DNA of 64,000 bases from positions 114,882,568 through 114,946,567 of the forward strand of contig CM077153.1 in assembly GCA_039583875.1 (NCBI GenBank), read 5' to 3'. The position numbers and the translations under genes are program-made. The notes under the pieces are model-generated. The model ran no database searches. It was not told the origin of the DNA and was given only the letters and a program-made list of their open reading frames with translations. Source of the DNA: Platanthera guangdongensis. Taxonomy: Eukaryota > Streptophyta > Magnoliopsida > Asparagales > Orchidaceae. Position 1 is the stretch's first letter; each line of letters opens with the position of its first letter. Positions 46,439-57,630 of this stretch are shown piece by piece.

Positions 46439-48478
46439 TTAATGAACCTTAGAACCCAAAGTAAACTTGGGTCCTTGGTGATTGTTAGTTTGCAACATGA
46501 CATAGCTACCTACTGGCTTTCCACCAGGTAGCTTGCTACTCCCATTGGCACTTGCATTGTGCCAACAGTCCAAGGCAAAGTGGCCAACTTTGCCACAGCA
46601 CCAGCATTCAAACTTGTTGTACCTTTGCTTAGGTACAGACTTGGCTGTCTTGACTACAGCAGGCTTATTGAATGTTGGGGCTTTGCCCTTGGACTTGGAC
46701 TGATCCTGAACAGTCCTAGCTGGTTTAATAAAACCCAATCCAGCCTTTCCTTTATGATGAACAAATTCATCAATCAAGGGTAGCACTGATTTAGGTTTTG
46801 AAAACCTAGCAACTAGCTCTCTTTCCTTCTGAAGATTGATCTCCAGTCTCTTAATTTGATCATTTTTATAGGTGATAGTTCCCATCTGAATCACAGTAAT
46901 GTGTTTCAGCCTGGCTACCTCATTAAGCTTTTGATCAAATTTCTTCTCAAAATCTGTTGCAGCTGCCTTGAGATCAGCAATCTCCTTTGCCTGACTTTTG
47001 GCTAGGGTCTTGCTTTTCTTATAGGCTTGCAACAGTACTTTATATTCATCTAAGAGCTGATGAATATCTCCCTCAGATTCAGAAGCACTTCCATCACTTG
47101 ATGAAGATGAATCTGACTCTGAACTAGAACTGGAATCTGAACTTTGAGTTGGACTTTGTACCTGACTAGGTCCTGGCTGCTCTAGGATTTTGGTACTTTC
47201 AGTCAATGCCATCAGTCCTTGGCACTGACACTCTTCTTGTTCATAGATTGATTCCATGATCTGCATAAACTCTTCTTCTTCTTCAGCAAATAGCCCTATG
47301 TAGGCTTCAACATCTGTCTCAGTGTCTGAAGAAGAAATGTCTGAAAGAGTCTTCTCATTCTTTGCAACAAAGGACTTCTCCTTCTTTCCTTTGAAGTGAG
47401 TCTTCTTTTTGTCACTGGATTCTTTTCTTCTCTCAGGACAATCTGCAATAACATGACCCTGTCTATTGCAGCAGTAACACACTATCTTAGACCCAGTTGC
47501 CTTGCTAGTCTTTGTCTTTTTCTTGTCCTTCTTTGAAGGCTTCTTCTCCTGATACTGGACTTCTTTCCCTTTGGAAAATGAAGGTCTGGACCTCCACTGT
47601 TTCTTCTTCAGGAATTTCTGAAAATGTCTGGTGAATGCAGCAAAGTCTTCATCACTTTCACTGCTTGTAGACTTTGTGCTAACAGACTCATCAGATTCTG
47701 ATTCAACTACCTCTGGAGGAGGAGTTGATGACTTAGTCCTGCCCTTTCTAGGTACTTCTGACTTGAAGGCAACAGTCCTTTCCCTGTGCTCAGTCCTTGT
47801 TGATTTTTCCTCCTCTTTTCTCACTGACAGCTGCATCTCATAAGACAACAACTTGCCAAACAGTGTGGGAGGAGGAATTTCTCCCAACTTTGTCATTTCT
47901 CTGATGGCACAGATCTTGGTGTCCCAATCTTTGGTTAGGGACCTTAAGAACTTATCATTCAATTCATAGTTAGTGAACTCTCTTCCATAGGACATGAGTT
48001 CATTAACAATTCTATAGAACTTCTTGTAGCATTCAGAGATGCTATCTACTCTTCCTTGCCTAAAGCTCTCATACTCTTGATTAAGCAAGGACTTCCTATC
48101 TTGCCTAACTTCTTCAGAACCTTCCATATAGACAATGAGAGTATCCCACATCTCTTTTGCTGTTTTACAGTGAATTAAGTTCTGAAAAGTGGCATCATCA
48201 ATGGCACTTACTATATTGTTTTGTGCCCTCTTGTCCATATTGGCTAGGACAATTTCATCCTTAGTCATCTCAGAGAAATCCTTTGGAGTTCTCTGTGTAG
48301 CATCCAAAACTGAAACCTTCATGGGCACATATGGCCCCTCTTTGACTGTGATGTAGATTCTAGGGTCAGAGGCCTCCATAAATAGCCTAACCCTTTCTTT
48401 CCAGATCCCAAAGATCTCTTTTCTGCATATGGGCAGTTTCATTGAACCCAATTCCTTGTGATTCTCTGAAGAACCCAT
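46439..48478 (-). CDS. gag: Copia gag, intact, 679 aa
   Basis: Starts MGSSENHKELGSMKLP. The N-terminal half is a UBN2-type Copia gag (KEMWDTLIVYMEGSEEV, ELNDKFLRSLTKDWDTKI). Two CCHC zinc knuckles follow, CYCCNRQGHVIADC near residue 335 and CWCCGKVGHFALDC near residue 625, with an acidic Ser-rich region and a coiled-coil-like stretch between them. Two knuckles and a length near 680 aa fit the SIRE/Maximus clade. The frame ends at a TAA (46439-46441) and continues open into pol in the same frame, so pol would need readthrough or splicing. It lies about 90 bp inside the primer site. Confidence 0.93.
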   Translation of the reverse strand: MGSSENHKELGSMKLPICRKEIFGIWKERVRLFMEASDPRIYITVKEGPYVPMKVSVLDATQRTPKDFSEMTKDEIVLANMDKRAQNNIVSAIDDATFQNLIHCKTAKEMWDTLIVYMEGSEEVRQDRKSLLNQEYESFRQGRVDSISECYKKFYRIVNELMSYGREFTNYELNDKFLRSLTKDWDTKICAIREMTKLGEIPPPTLFGKLLSYEMQLSVRKEEEKSTRTEHRERTVAFKSEVPRKGRTKSSTPPPEVVESESDESVSTKSTSSESDEDFAAFTRHFQKFLKKKQWRSRPSFSKGKEVQYQEKKPSKKDKKKTKTSKATGSKIVCYCCNRQGHVIADCPERRKESSDKKKTHFKGKKEKSFVAKNEKTLSDISSSDTETDVEAYIGLFAEEEEEFMQIMESIYEQEECQCQGLMALTESTKILEQPGPSQVQSPTQSSDSSSSSESDSSSSSDGSASESEGDIHQLLDEYKVLLQAYKKSKTLAKSQAKEIADLKAAATDFEKKFDQKLNEVARLKHITVIQMGTITYKNDQIKRLEINLQKERELVARFSKPKSVLPLIDEFVHHKGKAGLGFIKPARTVQDQSKSKGKAPTFNKPAVVKTAKSVPKQRYNKFECWCCGKVGHFALDCWHNASANGSSKLPGGKPVGSYVMLQTNNHQGPKFTLGSKVH

Positions 48479-48563
48479 GTTTCTTGATTTTCTTGAAACT
48501 GTGTTCTGACTTACACTGAATCTGCCAAACTGGATCTCCTCAAACAGTTAGTCCTTTTTGAGG

Positions 48564-48581
48564 AACCTGGCTTTGATACCA
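48564..48581 (-). promoter_or_regulatory. Primer-binding site of the Copia element, tRNA-iMet
   Basis: Minus strand TGGTATCAAAGCCAGGTT, 2 bp inside the 5' LTR. It fixes the element's minus orientation. Confidence 0.9.
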
Positions 48582-49416
48582 CTTGAAAGATATGGTACCT
48601 AAACACCTAGAGGGGGGGGGGGTGAATAGGTGACCTAAACCTTTTTGAAACTTTGTTGGCAGCAAAACAGTTATCTTACAGATTTCTACAGCTAACAGCA
48701 ATAACAAAATATAAACTGCTAATTCACAGCACAGCAGACACACAAATTTATAGTGGTTCCCCAATCTTTGGGTACATCCACTTTCCCCCTTCGCCTATCT
48801 AGCAGTGTACTAGATTCGGCCAAACTTCTCCACTATCTCAGAACCCAACTAGGTTCCTACACCTCAGGCCCAAAGCCTTACACTCAGCCACCAAGGCCTA
48901 CACTCAGCCACCCAGGCCTACACTCAGAGTTCTTCAACTCCTACACTCAGGCAACCAAGCCTTACCCTCAGCCTTTATAATATAGGCTTACAATTCACTC
49001 AGATCCAATGGATCCTACAAGTTAAAATTGAATTACAATAACTAACTCTACAACTCAGAAAATAAGAGAGGAGTTGAGAGTTTCTTGAAGAGTTCTTGGA
49101 AGAACTCAGCTAGATCCAAACTGACTTAGCTTCCTTCAAAACTTCTTGAGTAGAACTGAATTAGTCTGAATCCTCTGCAGTTGATCCTTGACCTCTGCTT
49201 CTTGAGATCCAGATGATTCTGAATCCTTCTTCTCAGCCTTAGTTCCAAAGACTGAATTCTTGATTGGAGCTCTCTCTCTCCAACTTCTTAGATCTGCTGT
49301 TGGACAGCAAGATCTTCTTGTGTTGATACTCTGTGTACCACTTTTCTGATTACTTGAATAATCTGATCAATTACTTCAAATAGCTTCAACAACAACTTCT
49401 GTAAACTGTGAGTGCC

Positions 49417-49424
49417 TATTTATA
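49417..49424 (-). promoter_or_regulatory. TATA box in the right (5') Copia LTR
   Basis: Minus-strand TATAAATA, identical in context to the left LTR. This is the copy that would drive the genomic transcript. Confidence 0.77.
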
Positions 49425-49556
49425 GGCATTCTTCATGGTAACCGGCTGGTCCGGTTCATAACAGACTTCTGACTTCCCTGACAGTTGCTGTAGACCGGCT
49501 GGATCGGCAGCTGTCATGTCAACCAGTCACTTCTTGAAATTCTCTAACTGTCAGAT

Positions 49557-50493
49557 AGTGTCGAGACTTTCTGTTCTTAAGTGTCGATACTTATAGACCA
49601 AGTGTCGACACATGTTGTGTAAGTGTCGACACAAGTCTACAAGGTGTCGACACAACTCCTTGTATGTCTCGACACAGATTCTTCTTCAAGTGTCGACACT
49701 GAAATTAAGTGTCAACACAAGTACTTGATCTTCTGTAACTTGTTGAATTCTTCTAAGTGTCGACACATCTCCTTTGTGTCGACACATCTTCATGTGTTGA
49801 AACTGTCAAGTGTTGACACTGCTTCTTGGTGTCGACACAAGTCTTCAATTTTGTTTCTTCAGCTGAGTGTCGACACATTCCCTTAGTGTCGACACTTGTA
49901 CTTAGAATATTTTGTAAACTTTTCTGTTCTTTGCTAAGTGTCGACACAGCTCCTTGTGTCGACACTTTCTTCAAGTGTAGAGTCTTCAACTAAGTGTCGA
50001 CACATTGTGCTGGGTGTCGACACTTTCTTCAAGTGTTGACTCTTCTGGTTGTGTGTCGACACATTGTGCTGAGTGTCGACACATACTTCAAGTGTTGACT
50101 CCTTTGAGTGTGTGTCGACACATTGTGCTGAGTGTCGACACATTCTTCATATGTTGACTCTGCTGATTGAGTGTCGACACATTGTGTTGAGTGTCGACAC
50201 TTGTCCTTAGTCTCTGCAGAATTTTGCTGAGTGTCGACACAACTCCAAGTGTCGACACTTTCTAATGTAGACTCAGCTCTTCTAGGTGTCGACACTTCGG
50301 CTAAGTGTCGACACAGCTTTTCTGCATTCTTCTTCACTGAGTGTCGACACAGCTCCAAGTGTCGACACTTTCTGTCTGGTGTCGACTCTTCTTCTCAGGT
50401 GTCGACACAATTACTCCAAGTGTCGACACTACTTGTCTGGGTGTCGACACAAGCTTTCTCAAGTGTCGACACTTTCCCTCTGGGTGTCGACAC
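49557..50493. repeat. GTGTCGACAC palindrome array, right LTR
   Basis: About 30 exact copies, colinear with the left LTR array, with a few point differences that make or destroy individual palindromes. Confidence 0.95.
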
Positions 50494-50638
50494 ATGGACT
50501 TAGAAACTTTTAGCTTCAGTCCAGTGAATACCTAACCTGCACAAGTAACTCAAACAAACATCAAATACATTATGATGTATATCATTGAGTTAGGTGAGGC
50601 TTCTTCAAATCAGGTACATTTGACCAATGTACCCAACA

Positions 50639-50643
50639 AGCGG
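50639..50643. repeat. Target-site duplication AGCGG of the Copia element, right copy
   Basis: Perfect match to 37543-37547. Confidence 0.95.
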
Positions 50644-52589
50644 CTTCTGGAGCTGAAAAGAGGCCGACAGAGATCGTCGGCGGACCATCACAGGCCGCAG
50701 TAGATCCCAAAGCGGTTTCGAAGGCTGCTCCACTACAAACCGGAATTGCCAAATCCTTCGACCTGACTTTCCCTCCATCAGGAGAACCACTCCTAAAAAT
50801 CGGTGGGACGGAGGAGAAGAGTGTTGAATCTGGGAAACCGTCCGAATTGCCGGGCAAGGTCGACTTAATCGTTGTGGATGACAACGAGCCGGAGAAGGCG
50901 CAGGAACCCGAGCGGACTTTGGTTGAACAGCACAAGCGGACTGAAAAGATGTTCGGCTCCCTGAAACGGCGGAAAGAAAGGAGCGAAACCCTTGAAGAAA
51001 GGATGAAGAGGAAGATGATGAAGCTGCATGCCAGAAACTGGAACATTTCCGAAAAGACCGGCGCGGACAGTCTGCAACACAGGCCGCACGAGAAGGAGGT
51101 ACCCGAGAACCCGCACACACCGGATTACAAGCCAAGCGAACTAGAGGGTACACCTGCGGTTAGCGATTCGCTGAGCGAGCTCCTGAAGGGCATGGAGACT
51201 CTCCAGCAGCAAGACGCGCTATTGTCGACACCAGCGGCCTCTGAGGAGGTTGACCGCCCGGACATCCAGGTTATTGGGGAGACGCCTGGCGAACCGGCTT
51301 CCGCGGCTTCTGGAGGAGCCGAGAAACTGAAGCTTCGCGAGAAGATGGAGGAGATGAAGAAACTGATCGCCGATAAGCCGGTGGTGACCGCACTTCCATT
51401 GCTGCAAGGTAAACACCGGGATGTTAGGCGAATTATTAAATTCTACAAGTCGCGGTCAAGGAAGAAGGGGGCGAATATTATATTAAATCTGCCGGCCAGC
51501 TTTTTCCTGACCACGGCTCAACTGAAAAGCCGAGCTAAGGAAACCGAGCGACTATGGAAAGAAAAGCTGAAGAGGATAGATCCTGAGCGGCTCAGGAGGC
51601 CAGTGATTAAAATCCATACCGCGGCCTCTAGAGGAGATAAACATCAAACCGGCGGTCTTATCCTACCGATTTCCTTGCTAGAATGTCGCAACAATCCGGC
51701 TGAACCTGACTGCGGTTTTTCTTCTGCAGGTGTACCGGAGATCGCGATGAAACCGGGCGACTTGACGTCGTTTTTGTCTATGCTGCCACCGCCTCCGCCT
51801 CCAAGTGTTCGCGAGAAGGAGATGGCCGACTTCCAGAAGGACGTCGGCACGCTGCAGGCGGCTTTGGACGCGGCCACCGAAACCCTGCGGATTAAAGACG
51901 AACAGCAGCGGGTTGCCCAGGAGGCCGCGGAAAAAAGGATCCAAGAGCTGCAAACCACCCTGGAGCGAGAGACCGCAAGGTTGCAAACTGCGCTTGAGCA
52001 GGAGACCGCGAGGATGAAGACTGCGATGGAACAAGAGACTGCCAGGCTCCAGACCGCGATGAAGGAAGAGACCGCCAGGCTCCAGACCGCGAGGAAGGAA
52101 GAGACCGCCAGGCTCCAGACCGCGATGGAAACCGCTGAGGCGAAGATTGCTGAGATGCAGGTCGCCTTGGAGCAGGAAAGGGCGGAGAAGTACTTGCTGA
52201 TGGCCGCGCGGCTGGAAGGTGACAGAGAAGAGATCCCACATGCTGAAGGCGGCGAGAACCAAGACCTGCCGGCGGAGACCGGCGAAGAACAGCGGCCTGC
52301 ACTACCAACTCCTGCAGAGTTGCCGGGTACTAGCCGCCCGGCCTCTGGCAAGACTTCGCATCCGCCGGTGGCCGCGGCGCCTAACCAGGTCGCAGTTCCA
52401 AGCGGTCTGGGGGTCCAGGCGATCCCCATGATACCGTTTGCGAGAGTAGAGCGCGACGCTGCGCGAGTTCATCGGTCTCTGCATGCGCTTCATAATCTGG
52501 TTAGCCAGGTGTACGTTGCGGTTGTGCAGACCGGTGAGCAGGTCGCGCACATAGGACGAGATAGGCCGGAAGACGAAAAACGATCCTGA
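50644..52589 (+). pseudogene. Gene 2 of element B, 3' fragment
   Basis: Continues element B's coiled-coil gene with no internal stop to 52589. If the Copia element and one TSD copy are ignored, the frame from 37418 joins without a shift, and the total length equals that of element A's copy (2103 bp measured from the upstream TTG at 37391). The ETARLQTA coiled-coil repeats fall at about 51960-52130. Both sites that are TAA in element A read CAA here. So this gene was open when Copia landed in it, and is now inactivated by insertion. Confidence 0.85.
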
Positions 52590-53004
52590 GCGACTTGAGT
52601 GAACCAAGCCGCGCGGACATTTGAATAATATGTTGTAATATATATTTTTTCTCTGGATGTTGGACAATTTGATTGCTGTAAACTGTTGCATTCTATTATG
52701 CTGCGAACTGAATGCGGCTTATGCGGTTTGAATTTATAATCCACATGTCTGCTGCTTTGTTCTGAGAAATTTAAAGTTTAGGAAAGTAGCCGCGCGGTCT
52801 GGCGAACAGATCGTCGGCTTGAATACTTGATATCCATATGATTCGCCATAGAATTTTTCCAAGTGCAGGGAAATAGCCGTGCGGACTGACGGACTAAACG
52901 GCGGCTTGGTCACTAAGCTGATCTGCACTTCCAGTGGACTTAGGCCGCACGGTCTGGCGAATAGCCGCGATTTGACGTTGGGCACTGTAGCTTCACGGAT
53001 TTTC
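52590..53004. other. Spacer between gene 2 and gene 1 (element B)
   Basis: Non-coding; counterpart of 28853-29268 in element A. Confidence 0.55.
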
Positions 53005-53012
53005 TATAAATA
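53005..53012 (+). promoter_or_regulatory. TATA box of gene 1 (element B)
   Basis: TATAAATA 38 bp before the end of the leader at ATG 53050. Same spacing as in element A. Confidence 0.7.
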
Positions 53013-53049
53013 GAGCAGATCCCGTAGATTTCATCACAAATCAAGAAGG

Positions 53050-54739
53050 ATGCGGGCTAAGTCCAAGTCGTTGCGGTCTGACAAGGCCACTGCGGTTAGG
53101 ACAGACGCGGCCTCCGCTTTTCACTCAGCTGACCATAAAGAATGTCGGCTTACAAAAGCCGAGCTGGATGACTTTGTCGAGAAACACATGCAAGGAAGTC
53201 CGCTGATCGCGCGGCTTCCCCGACAGGATGAGCGGATCAACTCCTCCAATGCAAATCAGATCGCGGTCCCCATCGACCACTTCGACAGCGGCTTCAGCTT
53301 CCCGGTCCTGCTAGAGGCCGTAGCGGTCTTCGACCACTACGGAGTTGTGCCCGGACAACTTCCCCCAAACTCGATAGCCGCCATCTACAGCTTCATCTCC
53401 TACCTCAGGTCGGAAAGAGTCCGCTTCTCTATGAGGCTCTTCAGAGAATGCTTCTCGGTGCGGTCTATCCCGGACTCCGGGACAAAGATCTTCCGGGGCA
53501 CCTCTACTTCAGCTGCAGAGGGCTGAAGATAGTCAACTTGGCCAACAAGATCGCGAACTGGCCGGAGTGGTTTCTCATCTTCGAGGGAAACCTGGGGTTG
53601 CTGCCAGTCGACCCCCAGATCCGTGAAGAAGCCGCCTTTGGGAGCAGCGGCTTGTACGGCGTCGAGAAGGAGATATACAACTTCTTCAAAGGCGAGCGGC
53701 TTGATGTAAACCACTACATCCCGCTGTTGCCGTCTCTAGTAGGAGTAGAGGCGGAAGACAGTAAGCTCCAAGCCGGCCGACCTGATATCTTAGCCGCACG
53801 GACTGGAAACTAACTTTGCCTTTATCTTTGCAGCTACTGTGGCGGTCCAGCTGAACAAGCCGCAGACTCCTGGAGGCTTGACCCTCACTCAAAGAGAAAA
53901 GAGAGCGAAGCGGGCCAAGCCAGCGCGAGCTGCGGAGGAGGAGGAGTCGGACTCCTCTGGAGAGTTCATTCTGCAAGGAACCGGCAGCAGCTTGAAGGAT
54001 GTCCACGGCGATCCGGCCTTGCGGTGGAGTCCGGACGGCAAGTCGGTGACGATCTCCACCGCCCTCCCCTACTGGGGAGCAGAAGAAGTAAGCCGCCACG
54101 CCAGCGCGGTTGGCGGCGCGCTGTATGGCAAGCGCAACTTGAGGGCTATGCGACGAGTTCCTCCAGACGACCTGCCGCGGCTAGCCGCGCAAGTCAGCGC
54201 GAGGAGCTTCGTGGCAAGTCACTTCATGGGCCTTGCCTACAAGCAGCTGATGAAGGAGAACAGTGGCCTGAAGACACAGTTAGGCGAACAACAAGAAGAG
54301 AACAAGCGGCTTAAGGAAAAGGAGGCGGTAAGTCATTACCAATACTCGTGCGGTTAGCATTATGTAACTGCGCGACCTTACCTTTACTTTTGCTTTGCAG
54401 GAAATGTATAACCCGGCCAATCCCATCTTCCAAGACAAAGTCTTCCCCCAACTCGTCCAAGGGATTGATGGGGCGCTTAACCGCCTCCGCGACCTTGGCG
54501 GCTTGGCCACCGGCTTCACCGACTTTACATGTGCCGACATCTACCCCTCCCTGAAAGAGCAGGTGGCTGACGTCTATAGGTCGATCAAGGGCAAGGCCAA
54601 GGTCGGGGAAGAAGTCGGCGAGGTGGTCGGAGACGCGGTGGAAGAGGTCGGCCAGGGAAGCCGGAGTCCACGCACATCGCCTGAGTCCGGCGGCCAAGAA
54701 TCGGAGACCGCTCAAACCGGGCGATTAGAAAATCTGTAA
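53050..54739 (+). pseudogene. Gene 1 of element B: three exons, frameshift and 3' deletion
   Basis: Exons 53050-53760, 53834-54327 and 54401-54739, with two 73-bp introns (GTAAGC/TTGCAG and GTAAGT/TTGCAG) exactly as in element A. A 1-bp loss near 53497 (GGGG here, GGGGG in A) shifts exon 1. Exon 2 lacks the stop seen in A. About 120 bp that encode A's Ser-rich C-terminal region are deleted, so the frame ends early after QTGRLENL. Exon 1 carries the Transposase_28-like region. The two copies have different lesions, so each preserves what the other has lost. Function is unknown. Confidence 0.8.
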
Positions 54740-55756
54740 CTTGTTTTTGTATTTTGAACTTTTTTGAAATCGGCGGTATTGTTTTTGTAACCGCGCGATT
54801 AAGACTTTGTAATACTTAATGAAATGGAAATGAAGGCATTTTTACCTTTCTCTTTGTTATATCTCACTTTTCTTACTTGACTAAGTCCGCGCGGTCTCAG
54901 TTTAGCTTCCGATTTTAAAACATAAGTATGTAAACCGGCTGAGTTTGCGCTGCGACTTCAACAAAGCTATCCGCAAGAGAGAGATATTTCCCTGCGGTTT
55001 ATACCGGAGTGCACGTCGACGATAAGCCGAGCGGCTAATAACTTAAACCGCAATTTTCCTTGATGAATTATTCAACGTTATCTGCTGGAAGAGCTGAATT
55101 ACCGCGGCTTGCTCATACATAAACCGTGACCGCTAAGCCGCGCGGCCACCTGTCGCAGTCGGCAGACATCCATAACATTGAAATATTAGATTGCGGCTAG
55201 GGCGAACTCTGAAACGAATTTCCCATTTGATTAAAGGAACAAGAATAGAGAAACAAGCTTCGGCTTCCGATAATACAGGCCGATATAGGCATATGGAAGC
55301 CGAGAATCTTTGTGACGACAATTCGCTGATTAGCTAATATAATTAATACCATAAGTCGGCAGATCAAAGCCAGGAATTAAGTGCCAGACGCAGGTCGGGC
55401 GAATTCCTTTCCATATGAATAACAAACCGGCAATTGATATATTTGAGCCAAATAAGATACTGAATAGCGGATAGGCGGACGTAAGTCGGCCGAGTTCCCA
55501 AATATATTAATGATAATCCGGCAGGTAGGAACCGGAAAGTTAAAAAACTTAAGCCGGAATATGAAACCGGGCGGCTTGTGTAATTAATTATACAACCTGC
55601 ACAGGCCGCTTAGTAAAACCGCGAGATAGCGGATAGGCGCGTGTTGTCCTGCAAAAATAGGTGAAGACATGCACTTATGTGTCAATGTGGGCAGGTGCGT
55701 GTGGCATTGCTTTTCACACAAAGAACACATAAGCGGGATCGAAATTCTTAAAATCC
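54740..55756. other. Non-coding spacer of element B
   Basis: Counterpart of 25986-27008. No gene seen. Confidence 0.55.
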
Positions 55757-55965
55757 ATGACCGATATCAAGCGGGACAAGTACGCAACGTCTGCGACTGA
55801 AGTCAAGCAGGACAAGTACGTAATGTCCGCGACGAAGGTCAAGCGGGACAAGTACGTAATGCATGTCTGTGACTGAAGTCATGCGTGACGGGTACGCAAT
55901 GTCTGCGACTGAAGGCCAAGCGGAAAACCCACTACACATCTGCGACTGAAGTCAAGCGGGATGTG
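55757..55965 (-). repeat. 36-40 bp minisatellite in element B
   Basis: About five to six units of the same repeat as 25702-25985 in reverse orientation (for example TGCGACTGAAGTCAAGCGGG). Fewer copies than in element A. Confidence 0.87.
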
Positions 55966-56245
55966 GAGGGCTTAAGAATTCGAAAGGGGCTCCTGCCCCT
56001 ACATGCATGCATATTGGCATAAAGAGTAAAGCTAAAAATAAGCTTCAAATGAAAAAGTAACATTTGCATGATGTTAAGGAAGTGACAAAGGATATATATC
56101 TATAGTTTTATCATGCCTCATTAATACCGATTGTGAAGGATATGTTATGTACTAATCTGAACATAAGCACTTTTCTTTATAGAAAGAAAGAGGAATCACT
56201 ACTTGAATTATTGAGCAAGAAATGAAAGATTGCCTTAGAGAGTTA

Positions 56246-57355
56246 CTAAATAACATATTCTTGCAACTTTCCAGCTCTTACAAGTTGATTAGCCAATTCC
56301 CTGAGAGCTATGCAATCTTCTGCTAGATGACCAATATCTTTATGATACTTGCAAAAAAGTTGCTCGTGCCGATACTTGATTTTGGATTTCATACGCCGAA
56401 GCTTCTTGAACTCAGGCATTCCCTGAATGATTATCAAAAGATCTTCCATAGGAATTTTGAACTTAACATACTTACCTGAACCTTTTTCATACTTTGGAGT
56501 TTTATCCTGGCGAATATAAGGAGACTTGCAATATTCAACTTGCAAAACATCTTGTGAGGAAATAGATTGCTGTTGATCAGAAGTCCCTTGAGATTGCTTA
56601 GCCATTTGATTCAGAAACGAAACATAACCTTTATTTGCCTCTTCGCCCATTATGAATGTATTAACTATATCAATAAGATCTCCGTAGCTTTTGGGATATT
56701 TTGTGGTGAGCTTGAATTTCAATGGGCCTTCTTGAAGTGCATTTATGAAAGCATACAAGTAATAGTCTTGATGGACGCTACAAATATCTAAAACCTCCTT
56801 TTGAAACCGATCAACAAAATCTGGATTAGACTCGTCAATTCCTTGCTTGATTCGGAAGAGAGCTCCAACGTCTCTTTTCCGCTTCCTGTAAATAGCGAAA
56901 CTAGAAATAAATTGACTTCGAAGATCCTTAAAGCTGGTTACTGATCGAGGTGGGAGGCTATAAAACCATTCTCTTGCAACATTGCCAAAAGATATAACGA
57001 AGAGTTTGCATTTTACTCCATTTGACACTTTTCTCAGTGAAATAGCTGATTCAAAAGCTTGCAAATGAGAAAACGGATCATCACATCCAGAATACTCCGG
57101 GAGACGCGGTACTCTGAAGTCATCAGAGATAGTATCCCACTGAATTCGATTAATGAATGGAGAAGGGGCCTCTTCTTCTTCCTCACAAAGAGGTTCATTT
57201 GCAACAGATTCTAGGCCACGCTCAACACTGTTTGCAAAAATTTCTTTATGAGGGTCCACAACCTCACTATTAAAATACGAGCAATCCTGCACTTCTGAGA
57301 GATATGTAGTCACTGAGATGCGGCTTGATTTATCATGACCCTTTGCAGGATTCAT
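56246..57355 (-). CDS. gag: Element B gag, intact, 369 aa
   Basis: Capsid-type protein of the family, open from ATG 57355 to 56246. Residues about 75-140 contain FRVPRLPEYSG, FSHLQAFESAISL and AREWFYSLPPRSV, the usual Gypsy retrotrans_gag pattern. The part that is frameshifted in element A (RKRKRDVGALFRIKQG onward) is readable here. The C-terminus has FCKYHKDIGHLAEDC followed by ALRELANQLVRAGKLQEYV, the Tat/Athila-type finger and tail. No protease follows; the next DNA is the spacer and minisatellite. An intact gag in a pol-less element fits a TR-GAG-like life style. Confidence 0.9.
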   Translation of the reverse strand: MNPAKGHDKSSRISVTTYLSEVQDCSYFNSEVVDPHKEIFANSVERGLESVANEPLCEEEEEAPSPFINRIQWDTISDDFRVPRLPEYSGCDDPFSHLQAFESAISLRKVSNGVKCKLFVISFGNVAREWFYSLPPRSVTSFKDLRSQFISSFAIYRKRKRDVGALFRIKQGIDESNPDFVDRFQKEVLDICSVHQDYYLYAFINALQEGPLKFKLTTKYPKSYGDLIDIVNTFIMGEEANKGYVSFLNQMAKQSQGTSDQQQSISSQDVLQVEYCKSPYIRQDKTPKYEKGSGKYVKFKIPMEDLLIIIQGMPEFKKLRRMKSKIKYRHEQLFCKYHKDIGHLAEDCIALRELANQLVRAGKLQEYVI

Positions 57356-57630
57356 CCTAAAAAGAAAGAATAGCCGAACTTTTTCAAGAGACCGCAGAAC
57401 AGCGGCGGCCTAACGTGGCGGCTAGACGATACTGCAAACCGATAAGAAGACCGGCTGAAAAGAGAGCGGATAGAATGCCAGGTTCCACAGTGCGGGAGGC
57501 GGGCTGAAAGCCTTAGCCGGCGAAGTCGCGACTTGCTCGACAGGCCGCCGAACCCTAGAGGATAGTGCGGTCTAATTAGCTAGACCGCTGATTTCATCGA
57601 TTAGTCGAGATCTGAAGGTCGCGTGTTAAC

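Larger units (their letters stand above)
37548..50638 (-). mobile_element. Young Ty1/Copia element, SIRE/Maximus-like, with a third ORF
   Basis: 13.1 kb with LTRs of about 2.06 kb differing at only about 15 hand-counted positions plus a (CACAG) copy-number change. It has an iMet primer site, polypurine tract, gag, pol in Copia order (protease, integrase, RT, RNase H), and a 945-codon ORF after pol where SIRE elements carry their so-called env-like ORF. Only four stop codons interrupt roughly 8.2 kb of coding frame. Confidence 0.94.
48584..50638 (-). repeat. 5' LTR of the Copia element (right)
   Basis: About 2055 bp, nearly identical to the left LTR. Of the differences I noted almost all are C/T or G/A. 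Confidence 0.95.
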
